This document shows, piece by piece, positions 22,268 through 33,616 of a stretch of DNA of 64,000 bases (positions are counted from its first letter, which is position 1; each line of letters begins with the position of its first letter). The stretch is from Sporothrix humicola (taxonomy: Eukaryota; Ascomycota; Sordariomycetes; Ophiostomatales; Ophiostomataceae), in assembly GCA_021396245.1 (NCBI GenBank), contig WNYE01000002.1, positions 558,001 through 622,000 on the forward strand, given 5' to 3'. The position numbers and the translations under genes are program-made. Below the pieces are notes generated by a model. The model was given only the letters and a program-made list of their open reading frames with translations, was not told the DNA's origin and did not search any database.

Positions 22268-22682
22268 TGCAAGGAATCAAAGGAAGGAAAGGTCGGCCGT
22301 ATTTGCGAATGCATTGTCGGAATTACGTCGTACGTGCGGCGGTGCGTCGCACTTTGTAAATCGTTGCAAAGTTTGTCGGTGTACTCCGTACGGTGTAGAG
22401 ATTTGGGGTTGATTTGGGGTCGGTTTTGCTTTTCGTCAATTGTCGACGTTGAGAAAAGTGGAGACCTTTGGTCTTTCGTGGATATTTTCGGAGCTTCTGC
22501 TATTTGCGATTTGCGATGACGGAGCCGAGCTTATTCTTCGACAAAAGTAAGAAATATCTCACGCGACACCACAAAACAGAAGCAGCATCGCAAATCGCAA
22601 AAAAAGAGCGGAAGCTCTCAGTCAGCTTCTCGCACCTTTCTTTGCTTTCTCCGCAGTCTTTGCAGCCCATACCTTCGTCGTC
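22268..22682. promoter_or_regulatory. Bidirectional promoter between TilS-like and SAM-carrier genes
   Basis: A 415-nt head-to-head spacer separates two genes with predicted mitochondrial roles. It contains TACTCCGTA at 22382-22390, a motif that recurs in other spacers of this window. The right third is an A- then CT-rich leader ending CTTCGTCGTCATGG at the carrier start. Confidence 0.6.
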
Positions 22683-23513
22683 ATGGACTACTCAACTGCG
22701 CTGCTGGCCGGCGCTGTCGCGGGCACCTCGGTCGACCTCAGCCTCTTCCCGCTCGACACCCTCAAGACCCGCCTGCAGGCCGGCCCCGGCCAGTTCTGGG
22801 CCAGCGGCGGCTTCTCCGGCATCTACCGCGGCGTCGGCAGCGCCGTCGTCGGCTCAGCGCCCGGCGCGGCCCTTTTCTTCGTCACCTACGAGGGCGTCAA
22901 GCACGCTCTCCACTCGTCGTCATCCAACAAACCCTCGCCCTACACCCACATGCTGGCGGCGTCGCTCGGCGAGATTGCCGCCTGTGCCGTCCGCGTGCCC
23001 ACCGAGGTCGTCAAGCAGCGCGCCCAGGCCGGCCAGTTCGCCTCGTCGGCGCAGGCCCTGATGGCCATCCTGCGCGGGCCCAGCGTCTTTCGGAACCTGT
23101 ACCGGGGATGGGGCGCCACCGTCCTGCGCGAAGTGCCGTTCACAGTCGTCCAGTTCCCGCTGTGGGAGGCCATGAAGTCGTGGAGACGAAAGTCAAAGGG
23201 AGGGAAGGAGGTGGCCGCCTTTGAGAGTGCCGCGTTTGGCAGTCTGGCGGGCGGCATTGCGGCGGCCGCAACGACGCCGCTCGACGTGCTCAAGACGCGC
23301 ATCATGCTGAGCACGGAGCGCCAGTCCCTCGTGCCGCTCGTGCGCAGCATCATGGCCGAGCAGGGGCCGAGCGCGTTCTTCGCCGGATTGGGCCCGCGCG
23401 TCACTTGGATCAGCATCGGCGGCGCCATCTTCCTGGGCAGCTACCAATGGGTCGTCAACTTTGTCGGAGCACGGCGGAAGAGTGCAGGCGACGAAAAGAG
23501 GATAGACTTATGA
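22683..23513 (+). CDS. PET8: Mitochondrial S-adenosylmethionine carrier (Pet8/SLC25A26-like)
   Basis: A 276-residue SLC25-family protein with three repeats, each carrying the Px[DE]xx[KR] signature: FPLDTLKTRLQ (repeat 1), VPTEVVKQRAQ (repeat 2) and TPLDVLKTRIM (repeat 3). The short N-terminus and the AALFFVTYEGVK and PFTVVQFPLWEAMK blocks match the SAM carrier subgroup, which brings SAM into mitochondria for methylation and for biotin and lipoate synthesis. No intron is predicted. It is divergently paired with the TilS-like gene, so import of a methyl donor and tRNA maturation may be co-expressed. Confidence 0.9.
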   Translation: MDYSTALLAGAVAGTSVDLSLFPLDTLKTRLQAGPGQFWASGGFSGIYRGVGSAVVGSAPGAALFFVTYEGVKHALHSSSSNKPSPYTHMLAASLGEIAACAVRVPTEVVKQRAQAGQFASSAQALMAILRGPSVFRNLYRGWGATVLREVPFTVVQFPLWEAMKSWRRKSKGGKEVAAFESAAFGSLAGGIAAAATTPLDVLKTRIMLSTERQSLVPLVRSIMAEQGPSAFFAGLGPRVTWISIGGAIFLGSYQWVVNFVGARRKSAGDEKRIDL

Positions 23514-23888
23514 TCGGTGGTTGACGTCGAAACGATCTGATCTGAAAAAGGTTTGAGAAAGTCTGAGTTAAACATGTACAATAGCAATAGCATTTTCTTG
23601 GCACTGGGATCTCAATGACCCGTGCGTGTATATACAAAATAAATGAGCGACTGAATAGAGCAAGCAATAATGTCCAAAAATAGATGGAGACAAGTTGACA
23701 AAAAAATGTGAGGAATAAGACTGGCAAGGACAAAACGGGAAACAAGCAACGCAAAACAGTGGAATATCCAAAAAGTAGATGAGACAAACAAAATGGCACC
23801 AGACTTCCAACTCGGAAACTCATAATTATTATGGCAAACATCAAACACAAAATGCCTCCTTTTAGGTTGACACACGGCCGTCGTGGCT
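23514..23888. other. Convergent 3' spacer
   Basis: An A-rich 375-nt spacer between the 3' ends of the SAM carrier (+) and the WD40 gene (-). It should hold both 3'UTRs. Nothing else was seen. Confidence 0.5.
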
Positions 23889-26800
23889 TTAAGCTGCCGC
23901 TGTTGCTGCTGCCGGGGCTGCGCCTGGGGTAGTGCCGTCGGCTGCAGGGGCACCCTCTTCGGTAGCGGCCGCACCCTCGGCAGCAGCCGTTGCAGCAGCT
24001 GCTGCTGCCGCTACCTCTGCTGCCGCTGCAACCTCGGCCGCCGTCGGCAACTTCTTGCGTCCGTTGGACTTGTAGTACAGCAGGATGTCGTTGCTGTTCT
24101 TCCAAATGTGCGCACGAACCGTCGCCAGGCTCATCGCATGCGGGAGGCGCTGTGTACGTTAGTAAGTATTCGAAATCATTTCAGGGGAGAGCAAGCTACA
24201 TACCTGCTCGTTGCAGTACAGCTCGAGGTACTCTTCGGGCTTGAGGTTCTCGGCAGGCTCGGCCGAGGCGGGTGTCGGGGTCGGCACATCTTCTGCGGCC
24301 TCGCCCTCCTCGGTCACAGTCGCCGGCACAGCCACGGGTGCCACAGGTGCGGGCGGCGCCGGCTCCAGCTTCTCGGCCACGTACGCCAGAATCTTCTTGA
24401 CGCGCAGCATGCGGTTCGCATTCAGCCGGTTGCTGCCGTCGGGCGCCGAAAGGTGAGGCAGTTCGTCGTGGTACGGCAGCAAAAGGAAGGAAATCTTAGT
24501 TGCCTCCTTGATGACCGCCGCATTCGCCAGAATCGCCTCGCCCAGCCACATGGGCGCGCACCGCTCAATCTTGTCCACGTGGCTCGGCTGGCCCATGCCG
24601 CCGACCGTGCCGCGGTACAGCTCGATGCTGCCGCCCTTGAGCTCTTCCTGGATAATGACCTTAGTCTTTTGCGGGATACGCAGGACGGGCGCCTCGTCGG
24701 GCGAGCACGGGTGCATGCGCGACACGACGAGGCGGTCCGGGTTGTCGGCCAGCTGCTTCTCGTAGTCGTTGTGCATGCGCTGCACTGCGCCCACAAAGCA
24801 GTCGTCGACCTCCTTCTCGTGGCTCGAGGCCGACTCGGACTTGTCCTCGCCCGCCGCAGCGCCGTTGGCACCGGCCTTGTTGGCCTCGTCCGCGACACCG
24901 GCTGCGCCGGCCGGCTTCTCAGGCACGCTCGTCGACGCTGAGCGCTTGTCCTTCTTGGTGCCAAACGACATGCCCATGCGGATCTTCTTGCCAAACATGC
25001 CCTTGCTGGCTGTGGCCGTCGCTGCTGCTGCTGCCGCCGCCTCCTTCTCCTTGGCGGCCGCATCGGCTGCGGCTGTCGCTGCCGGGGTTTGTGCTGCAGG
25101 CGTAGCGCCCGGTACACCAACGCCAGGGCCGGGCGTCGTGGGCTCGACGGTTGTGATGGCGTTGGAGAAGTAGTCCTCCTTCTCCGTGTTGGCGGGTGTC
25201 GTCCCCGACGCCAGGTTCGATGCTGGCGGCAAAGGCGTGGCCAGGCCAATACCTGGTGTTGGCGGAATGTTGCCTGTTTGGGCCGAGTCGCCGTTCGCAG
25301 CTGCCGGCGACAGGCCAACATCCAGCATGCTCAGCTTGCTCGCTGCCGCTGCCGCCTGGATCCGCTTCTCGACCGCCTCGTTGATCTTGGCGCGGTGGGC
25401 CTCGTCGCGGCGCACCTCCTCGTCGATCAGGTTGGCAAACAGGTACCGCAGCACCCACTTGCCCAGGTTGATGCGCTGGTCCTCTCGGAACTCGACCGCC
25501 GGCTTCTTTTCGCCGTCGTCTCCGTTCTCGTTCGCCTCAATCTCGTCCGCGTACATCTCGGCATCAAAGCAGTTGTACTGCTCAAGCACAACCGTAAGCT
25601 GGCCCGAGCTGACGTCCACCGAGCACCATGGCGCCACGGCCTCGGTCGTGTTGACTTCCGGCTCGACATCCTCCAGGTGGCGCTTGCCAAACTGGCGGAT
25701 CTGCTTGCAGGCAATAATGTCCCACAGGATCACCTCGCCGGCCGTGTCGAGCGTCAGCACGCGCCGGCGGTCGTTGAGGAGACGGTGCTTGACCAGACCA
25801 AAGTTGCCTTCGATTGTCTCGACAGGCAATCTGTGCACGGGCTCCACTGCTTCGGGTGTTGCATCGCCGCCATTGGTGACAACCTCGGAACCCTTGCGGC
25901 TGATGCCAGGGCCGGGCGGGCTGCCTGCAACACCGTCGGCCGCGCCAGCGACAGGGCTGCTGGGTGTTGCACCGGCAGCTACGGGGAAGGCGGCTGTGTT
26001 GGAGATGCGCAGGATCGACTTAGCGGGGATATCGGCAGGGATAATGCGTGGTACTGGCTTGGTTCCTGTGACGGTCGACACGGACGAGCTGTGCGGGCGC
26101 TTCGTCTCGCTTGAAGGTGAGAAGGGCCGCGGCGGCTGTGAAGAGGTGGCCTCCTCGTCGCTGGTCGTGTTGACATCGGCCCAGCGGTTGATCGACGAGC
26201 TGGACGTTGCCGTCCAGATGTAGCCGTTGCTGGCCACAACCTTGCTGATGCTGTTGTGCTCCTGGGCCACGGCCACAGACAGGCCATTGTCCCAGTCGTT
26301 GAGGTTGCCCCGGACGTCCGTCTTGACAACAAGGCCTGAGCGGTCGCTGCTATAAAAGACACTGAGGTCGGGCGCGTCCGAGTACAGCGACCACACGCTG
26401 TCGTTGTGCATAGTCAGGGTGTGCATGCAGCGACCGGCCGTGACGCTCCACACTTTGACGGTCTGGTCGGAGCTGGCCGTCATGATCGTGTCGCCGGCTT
26501 CGTTGACGAGAATGGCGCGCACATTGTCGGTGTGGCCGACAAACTTGGTAATGGTCTTGCCGCCGGCGCGGGGATCCCACAGACGGACGGTCGACTCGGG
26601 TCCGCCGCTGGCCAGGACATTGTGGTTTGCACGCAGGGCGTAAACCGAACCCTTCTCGGCGTGCTCCTGGCCGCTGACGTCAATCTCCAGAATCTTGCCG
26701 GCGCCCGCCAGATCCCACAGGCAGATACGCCGGTCCAGACCGCCCGAGGCGACCCATGTCGACTGCTGTCCCGGCGATGCCACACACTTGACGTAGTCGG

Positions 26801-27437
26801 CATGTTTGCCGAGGACGGCGGGTTCGTCGTCGTTGTCGCCCTCGCGGGGCCGCCAGATCTTGACGAGGAGGTCGCTCGAGGCGGTGACGAGGGCCGAGTT
26901 GTTCTGGGCGAGCGCAATGTCGTTGATCCAGTGGGTATGGGCCTGTGTCTGGGCGCGCGAGACGGCGGTCTGGATGTGTGGGCGGGCGGCCGGCTCTGAC
27001 TTCTTGGAGCCGTCGTTGTCGTTTGAAGAGGAAGACGATTCGTCGGGTTTGGCAGGTGCCTGTGTCGGCTTGTCGAGGTGCAGGTCCCAGGCGCAGACTA
27101 CGCCATCGCGACCACCAGAGTATCTATCGAGGAAGAGAAAAGAAAAGAGAATTAGACCGAGATAGGGCTTAACAGGAAAATGGGAGCACGAGGGCACTGC
27201 CCTGCTTGTTTACTTACAAGATGTTGTTCTCACTGTCGACAGCGAGGCCATTGACGCCGAGGCGGTGGCCGAGGGACCGCGCATCTTCGAGGACTGTTGT
27301 GTGTTAGTCGAGTTGTGTTCCACAAAAGAGACGGAGGGCCAAAAGCAGCGTCATTTTCGAGTTATGCTATCGATGCGGCGGGGAAGTACAGGCGGCGTAC
27401 CGTAGCTGATCCTCTGGCGGACTTTCTTGCTCGCCAT
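23889..27437 (-). CDS. WD40 protein of the WDR48/UAF1 family (deubiquitinase cofactor)
   Basis: Minus-strand exons 27401-27437, 27218-27293, 24204-27123 and 23889-24149 join in phase to about 1097 residues. The N-terminus MASKKVRQRISY leads into GHRLGVNGLAVD and YSGGRDGVVCAWD. At least six WD repeats follow (HTHWINDIALAQ; SSDLLVKIW; SGGLDRRICLWDL; GGPESTVRLWDPR; GHTDNVRAILV; SSDQTVKVWSV). The C-terminal half holds the conserved WDR48 domain (for example RLVVSRMHPCSP, SFLLLPYHDELP and a final LATVRAHIW). In animals and yeasts such proteins bind and activate USP1/USP12/46-type deubiquitinases (S. pombe Bun107). A Thr/Ala-rich linker lies at roughly residues 640-800 and the protein ends in ~50 residues that are mostly Ala. 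The start is fixed by the short first exon. Confidence 0.9.
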
Positions 27438-28427
27438 GGCGGATGTGATCGATCGTAGGTAAGGTTTGTCGAGGTATTCCTAGAAGACGAAGAAACAAAA
27501 GAGGTCTCTCGAAAGAATTCGGTCGAGGCCGACTGGCCCAAGAGAGGAGGGGATCTGACAATGTTCGGCGATGGGATGAAAAAGGCCGAGAGTCGTTAAT
27601 CGCGCGGTTTCGGAGGGCGGCCGTTATCTGAGCGGAATGCCAGCAATCGCTCGGGGTGGGTGACGGATTGACGAGAACCTGGAGGTTGAGGGGAGGACAG
27701 AAAAAGAAAAGAAGAAGAATGAAGTGAGAAAGAGGAAGAGAAAGATCAAAAGAGGAGGTCGAACGTAGCAAGCCCGTTGCAGAAAGAACGGCCCAGAAGT
27801 CAGAAAGAGGCAGGAGACACTGTGCGTGCGTCGTCGTAGCGCAGTGTGGGAAGGCGCAGAGATGGTGCAGGTTGTGGTGTCTTTGGTGCCTTTTGGTGGG
27901 CTACTTCCTGGTTCTTCTGCTCGTCTGTTGGGAGCCTGCCTCCGCCTACGGTCGAGCTTGCCTGCTTGCGCAAGGGTGTGGTTCGCCCGTGGGTGCGGGG
28001 GAAGGAGCGACACGGCCAGGCTGGGAAAGGGCCCAAAAATAGGCTCCACTAAAAACGTGGGAAACGGTTTAGTGTGCCAGGCCACAGTGCACAAAGCAAG
28101 CGACAGCAGGTCCCACTGTTTTTGCTGACCCCTGGTGCGCCGCTATTGAGCGCCTGTGCTTCTGTCTGACAGACGGAATTAAGGCGCTATGATCCGCCAA
28201 CACCGCGGTTTGGTGGTTTTGGTGTGGTGGCCAAGGCACCTTCCTGGAATCACCGTTGGGATCGTCGAGGACGGTCGAGGAAGGCGCGATGGAAACACAC
28301 GACACTCACGAGGAAGAGGAAGGAGATGACGAGCCAAAAAGGGGTAATTTTATCTATCAACAATGGGTATCTAAGTTTCCATTTACAAACCACAAAACAT
28401 CAAAAATCAACACCTCACGACACGCGA
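27438..28427. promoter_or_regulatory. Upstream region of the WDR48-like gene and 3' flank of the Zn2Cys6 gene
   Basis: Sequence from 27438 to ~27800 is CT-rich in the sense of the WD40 gene and is probably its leader. The middle is GC-rich without a supportable frame. The right end (28300-28427) should hold the 3'UTR of the Zn2Cys6 gene. Confidence 0.45.
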
Positions 28428-31400
28428 CTACCAAATAATCCCCTGCGTCGGCTCTCCGTTAAACAGCCAGCTCAACGGCTCGCCACTACCGATGTTGAGC
28501 GACTGCGCGTCCGGCATGATAAACTCCCAGTTGTCGACGGTAAAATCAATTGCCATGGGATCGAGAGGCTGTTGAATTCCGGGCATGAAGGGCGGCTGTG
28601 TCGACATGTTTTGGATCTGCTGCTGCTGCTCGGCCAGCTGTGCCGCTTCCAGGGCCTGCTGCTGCTGCTGTTCCTGTTGCTGCTGTTGCTGCTGCTGTTG
28701 CTGTTGCAGATACTGCCGATAGAGTGTCTGGCACGGACAGTCTTCAATGCGGCACATTCGGATCAGATAATGAACTTCTGTGCCAGGGCCGACACCACCT
28801 TCGGGGGACGACGCCGCCGCCTCAATTCCCCTGGCCATCATGCCCTCCAAGATCGGCATGCAGAGCTTCTCGGCCTCTTCTGCGCCGGCGACAAGCTCGC
28901 GTGCCAGTTCCAGGCGAGACTCGGGCGTGGCTGTTGGTGCCGCCATCATGCCGCGGCGCATGCCGTCGAGCTGCCGTTCAATCAGGCGCCACAGCAGGTA
29001 GCCCTTGAAGTTGGTCTCGCCGGCCTCGATGCTGCGAAGGCACCAGTGAGCCGAGGACTCGATAATGGCGAGCAAGTCGGGGCGGATACGGCCTCCAGCA
29101 GGATCGGCCACATCAGTGTCCTCGACCAGCTGGAACTTGGCCTCGGCGGCGACCAGCAGACTGGCCTGCATGGCGAGTCGACGCAGGGCGCCGGCGCCGA
29201 GCATGGTCTGGCGAGCAAGGGCCGGGTCGACAAACATGCGGCCAGAACGTACCCCGGGAGAACGAGCTTCTCCAGCAGCCACATCGGCCGCCTCGTCAGT
29301 CGGTATGCTCGTGTCGACAATTCCCGGGCAGCATGTGTGCCAGACACGCACGGCGGTCTCGCTGACAACACGCCGCGAGTAGGCATAGGCCGTCTCTTCG
29401 TGCATGGACGCGCCAAAGAAAGGAATGTGCAGGCACAGGAGGTAGCGACGCATGTTGAGCTGGATCATGGCCACTGTGCAGTGGTCAAGAGTGTTCTCTT
29501 CGGAGGTGGACGCCGACGCCTGTCTATACCCCTGCAGAGTGTCAAACAGCTCGCGGTAGGCGGAGCGGAACTGCCGGTCGAGTCTCAACGTATCGGCATA
29601 GGTGCCCGGCGGGCCCATGTCGTTCAAAAACTTGCAAATGGTAAGGCGCACAGGCAGTGTCTTGCGGAGAGCGACAGCAACGGACATGCTGGTGAACTTG
29701 TGCGAGGGGCGGGAAGAGTCGGACGATGGGTCCGGGACGGCACGAACACGATCCTCGTCCGACTTTCCACCGTCTTCCTCGTCGCTCTCATCATTGACAG
29801 GCCGGCCCTGGGGCGTTTCATCACGAGCTTGTCGAAGAGCGATGCACACTTGCGGCGGCGGAGCACGCGGTGTGTTTCTCTCTTCGACATAAACTTTCTT
29901 CTGCCAGCCGTCTCTTCTGTCCCTGTCTCTGTCGTCAATGCCACGACGACCCAGAGGATCGTCTCGATTCACGCCCACGCCTCCGTTGACCCACTCGCCG
30001 TCGGATCGCTTTTCTTGCGCAAGGAACTCGGCAGCAGTTGCTGGCTCAGGCACGCCTCGCATGTTGCCATTATCAATATAAATATTCTTGGCACAGTTGC
30101 TCGGAAGAGCGTTCGGCTGGGCCTGTGTAGCCACAATGCCTGCCGATTCGAGGCCGTTCATGCGGGTCGGCGGCGGGTCTCCTGGCGTTGCTGATGCCGG
30201 CTGCTGTTGTGTCTTTGCGGCCGCTGCTTTGGCTGCCGCCGTCTCGGCCAGCATGCTTTCTTCGAGCGCCTCGTCGTCAATGTTGCTCGGCGGACGGGCG
30301 TCAAAGTCGGTCATGGACAGCATGGCCGGCCCGCCAGCGTCCAAACTGGAAGAGACGACCAACTCCAAGATGGTGTTCCACAGACGGCGGCGCATCTCGG
30401 CCGCGAGTCTACTCATACGTTTCGGCAGCCGGTCCGGATCGCGGTGCAGGCCCATGTAGACGGCTGACCTTACGAGGTCGCCGACGGAGATCCAAATTAG
30501 GGCGCCGCCGATACCGGTAGCCTCGCGGGCGAACAATAAGAGCAAATGAATCTGTAAGACCTGCATGGTCAGGTGGGCCTTGTACTCGGGCTCGGCGAAC
30601 CAGGCCTGGGCGGCATAGAACCAGCGGACGGCGCGGGCGCGGAGGGCGATGTGGTCGCGGTGGGTGGCGGAGCCGATGGCCAGCACGAGCTTGAGCTGGG
30701 TCAAAAAGGCCATGTCCGCTTTTGAGAGGGGCGTGTTCGTGTCGACGGCCTTCCACAGAGCTTCGTACTCGCGGCGGAACATGGGGATGTGCAAAATGCG
30801 GTAGACGCTCTCGGTGCTGCGGAGGTAGCACTCAACAAGCTCATCGGCCAGCTCGCGGGCAGGAAGGCTGTAGCTTTCGGGGCCTCCTTGTCCACTTTGT
30901 GCTCCTCCCACCGACGACGGCGGCCAGGCGGGCCCCACGCGCAGCGCCTTGATGATGCGCCCCATGTGCTTGAGGCGCTGCATGTCGACAAAGACCTTGG
31001 AGGCGGTGCTGTCGCTGACCTCCGTCACCAAGGGGTCAATCATTTCGAAAATGTCGCGGAACCCGACGATGCTATTGACCCAGTGGCTCTGGCCAAAGAG
31101 GCGCGTCTTGTGCATGACGCTGCGGCTGGTCATGTGCATGCGGTAAGAGCGAGGGCGGTCGTGTTCGCGCTCTCGAGGACCAAAGGACCGGCCGCGCGAC
31201 GAGACGAAAAAGTCGCCAGCAATGGAGCTCGGCTTGGTGGGCCAGTTGACGACAGAAGGGGTGGGTGGTCGGTCGGCAAGTGCAAGTGCGTTGGTGGTCG
31301 TCACGTCATTGCCGTTTTCATCGGCGTTCTCATTGTTGGCGTTTTCAAACTCATTGTTGGAGAAGCACAAGTGGTGCTTGCCGCGGTCGCTGAGTGGATT

Positions 31401-32855
31401 GTTGGGTGTCAGTGTAGTTGATCCACCGTGGGAGTGGGAGCCGTGCGGGTCATAATGGGAGTGCGGATGAGAGCGAGAGTGGTGGCGACCGTGTCTCCGA
31501 TGGTGTGGCGACGGCGACCGGGAATCACGATACGAGTCGAGTGACTGTGAGCGCCAGCGTGACCGAGATCGGGAAGAATGACGATAGCCGCGACGGGGAG
31601 ACCGGGAACGCCCCCGTGTCGACCTTGGTGTCTGCGAGCGCGAACGAGGCGACAGAGAACGGCGAGATGCGTACCGATATGACCGGCTATGTCGCTGACG
31701 AGAAGGTGAGCGTGAGCGGGAATGCGAATTGGAACGCGACCTTGATCTTGAGCGAGACCACCGCGACGAACGGTGCCGGCCATGCGAACGGTGCGAGCGG
31801 TACGACCTGCGTGAACGACGTGAATGCCGCGAGTTGTGCGACCACGACGACAGCGGTGGCGGGTCTTCAATGGTGAGGTAGGACATGGGCGCATTATCGG
31901 CCGACTCGGACACGACCATGTGCGGCAGGTTGGGTCCGTGGCGGTCGCCGCGGTGGTCACGATCACGGCCATGAGAGCGTCGGTCTCTGTGCCTCTCCCG
32001 ATGGCTGCCAGACTGCCGCTCCCGTCTCTCGTCGTGCAGCTGGGCCTCCAAGTGGCGGATCCGCTGGTGCATCGACTGGACGTCGGGAGAGGTGTGGGTG
32101 TTGTTGTCACTTTTAGCATGCAGACGCCCCTTCGCCTGAGTCTGAGTGGTGCTGTTGTCATAGTTGAACTCGGGCAGGCCCATGACATTTTGGTGGTCAA
32201 AGGGAGACGGGACGGCCGAGGTCGGGCCGGTCGTGGGAGCAGAGTTGTTCCCGGAGGCAGAAGCACTGTTTGCATTGGCAGTCGTCGACGACAAAGGTTG
32301 GCCCCCACTCGGCGAGATGTCGGCCACAGTCAATCCCGTCAAGCCAAAGATGGCCGAGTGGAAGGTCGTGCCAACGGAAGGCCGAGCTGGGTCGAGACTC
32401 TCAATGCTGGAAGCCGCTGGTGTTGTCGTCTGTGAGTTTTGAGTCTGTGAATGTGAGTGTGGGCCATTCCGAAAGACGATGCCTTCATTGTTGGGGCGTC
32501 GAGCAAGCTTGGGGCCAGAGGCAGGCACTGTCGATGTTGCCGGCGACGTTGTCGGCGGCCTTGTCGTCACATCCTCGGCCCCAGCGTCTGTCCCCGTTCT
32601 GGGCCCAGTTGCAGAGCCCCCAGTTGCCAACGGCGGCAGCTCTTCATACACGCACGCCACATTTTTGCGCGCGCGCAGACAGTTGCTGCAAGGCTGCTCG
32701 CGGTTGCACCGGATCTTGCGCCGGCGGCACAACGTGCAGGAGCTGTACTGTCAGTACAGAGTAGGGTGTGTAAGACTACGGGGTACCAATTGGTCCTTGG
32801 CAAACTCGACTTACACTGCAGGCCTTCTTCGGCGACGGACTTCGGGCTCGGGCAT
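28428..32855 (-). CDS. Zn2Cys6 transcription factor with RS-rich region and poly-Gln tail
   Basis: Exon 1 is 32815-32855 (ATG at 32855) and exon 2 is 28428-32742, giving 1451 residues; the junction rebuilds the zinc cluster in frame. Residues 16-44 form C-x2-C-x6-C-x5-C-x2-C-x8-C (CTLCRRRKIRCNREQPCSNC...). A Ser/Thr-rich stretch is followed by a short coiled-coil-like segment (MHQRIRHLEAQL, ~238-250). Then come 200 residues of SR, RS, RH and SH dipeptides (~248-455). The fungal middle homology (fungal_trans) domain spans roughly 640-900 (for example YLRSTESVYRILHIPMF, VYMGLHRDPDRLP). Near the C-terminus a long Gln run is coded at about 28620-28715. It likely binds DNA and regulates transcription; targets are unknown. 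It is divergent from an MFS transporter. Confidence 0.88.
28620..28715 (-). repeat. CAG/CAA poly-glutamine coding tract
   Basis: GCTGCTG/GTTGCTG repeats on the plus strand encode runs of Gln, interrupted by Glu and an Ala-rich segment, near the C-terminus of the Zn2Cys6 protein. Such tracts vary in length between strains and are common in fungal activation domains. Confidence 0.85.
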
Positions 32856-33616
32856 GTTGGTGGTGGTGTTGTTCGTGTTCGTGTTGGGCCCCATAGGGCT
32901 GTATGGCTGTTCAGTGTTCAGTGTTCAGTGAGTTACCAGTAACCCTCCACTGAAGCAGAGGACGTCCGACAATTCAAGACAAAAGAAGAATGACAAAAGA
33001 ATGACAAAAGAAAGAAATCGGCTTTGCGAGTCTCGTCCGTGTTTCTACATCGCACGAGAGCGGGCATTTCACTTTTATGATGTTAAAGACAAGGAGATAA
33101 AGAAAGTCGGGCGAGGGCATTTGCCGACTTTTGCAGGTTTTGGCGTGCGTCGATCAGAGAAAGCCGGGGATAAGCAGGGTCAGCAATTGGCCGAGTTTCC
33201 CGAGTCCGACTTTTAGTGGGCTGTGATTGGCCAATCCGACTTACACCCATAAAAGTGGGTCCATTCTCCGAGGCCGACTTTGATCCTTCGATCTTCACGT
33301 CACAGTCACTGTCACCATGCGATGAACAGACGGCAACGCGGCCAACGCGACCCCTTGAAGTCGCCTGCCGTGTTGCAGAAGAGTATTTTTTACTCTCTTT
33401 TCCTAATAAAATACGGAGAGTGTGACAGGAAATGACAAAATCAGGCACAACCGACAAGCTTTATTTATATCTAGACTTGTCCGTCCTCTCGGAAGCAGCC
33501 TTGTCTTTGTGTTGGTTCTGTTTGTATCTCTGCTATTTCACTATCACAAACACAATATTATTGCATCTCACAAACTCGTCTTACCTTCTTACATCAACAC
33601 CACCATCAATATCAAC
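32856..33616. promoter_or_regulatory. Divergent promoter between Zn2Cys6 regulator and MFS transporter
   Basis: A 761-nt spacer shared by a regulator (-) and a transporter (+). It contains paired GACAAAAGAATGACAAAAGA repeats at ~32980-33010, CCGACTT repeated at 33125, 33207, 33236 and 33273 (with GGCCAATCCGAC around 33228), and a CACAAACTCGTC leader before the MFS start. CCGA-containing elements could be operator-like, but no CGG inverted pair typical of Zn2Cys6 dimers was certain by eye. Confidence 0.45.

Noticed and set aside
20859..22412. 517-codon plus-strand frame over the TilS-like gene
   Set aside because: Antisense shadow; the minus-strand frame carries the SGGVDS PP-loop and other TilS motifs.
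28224..30194. 656-codon plus-strand frame
   Set aside because: Antisense to the C-terminal half of the Zn2Cys6 gene; Leu-run and Arg-rich composition is a mirror of GC-rich codons on the other strand.
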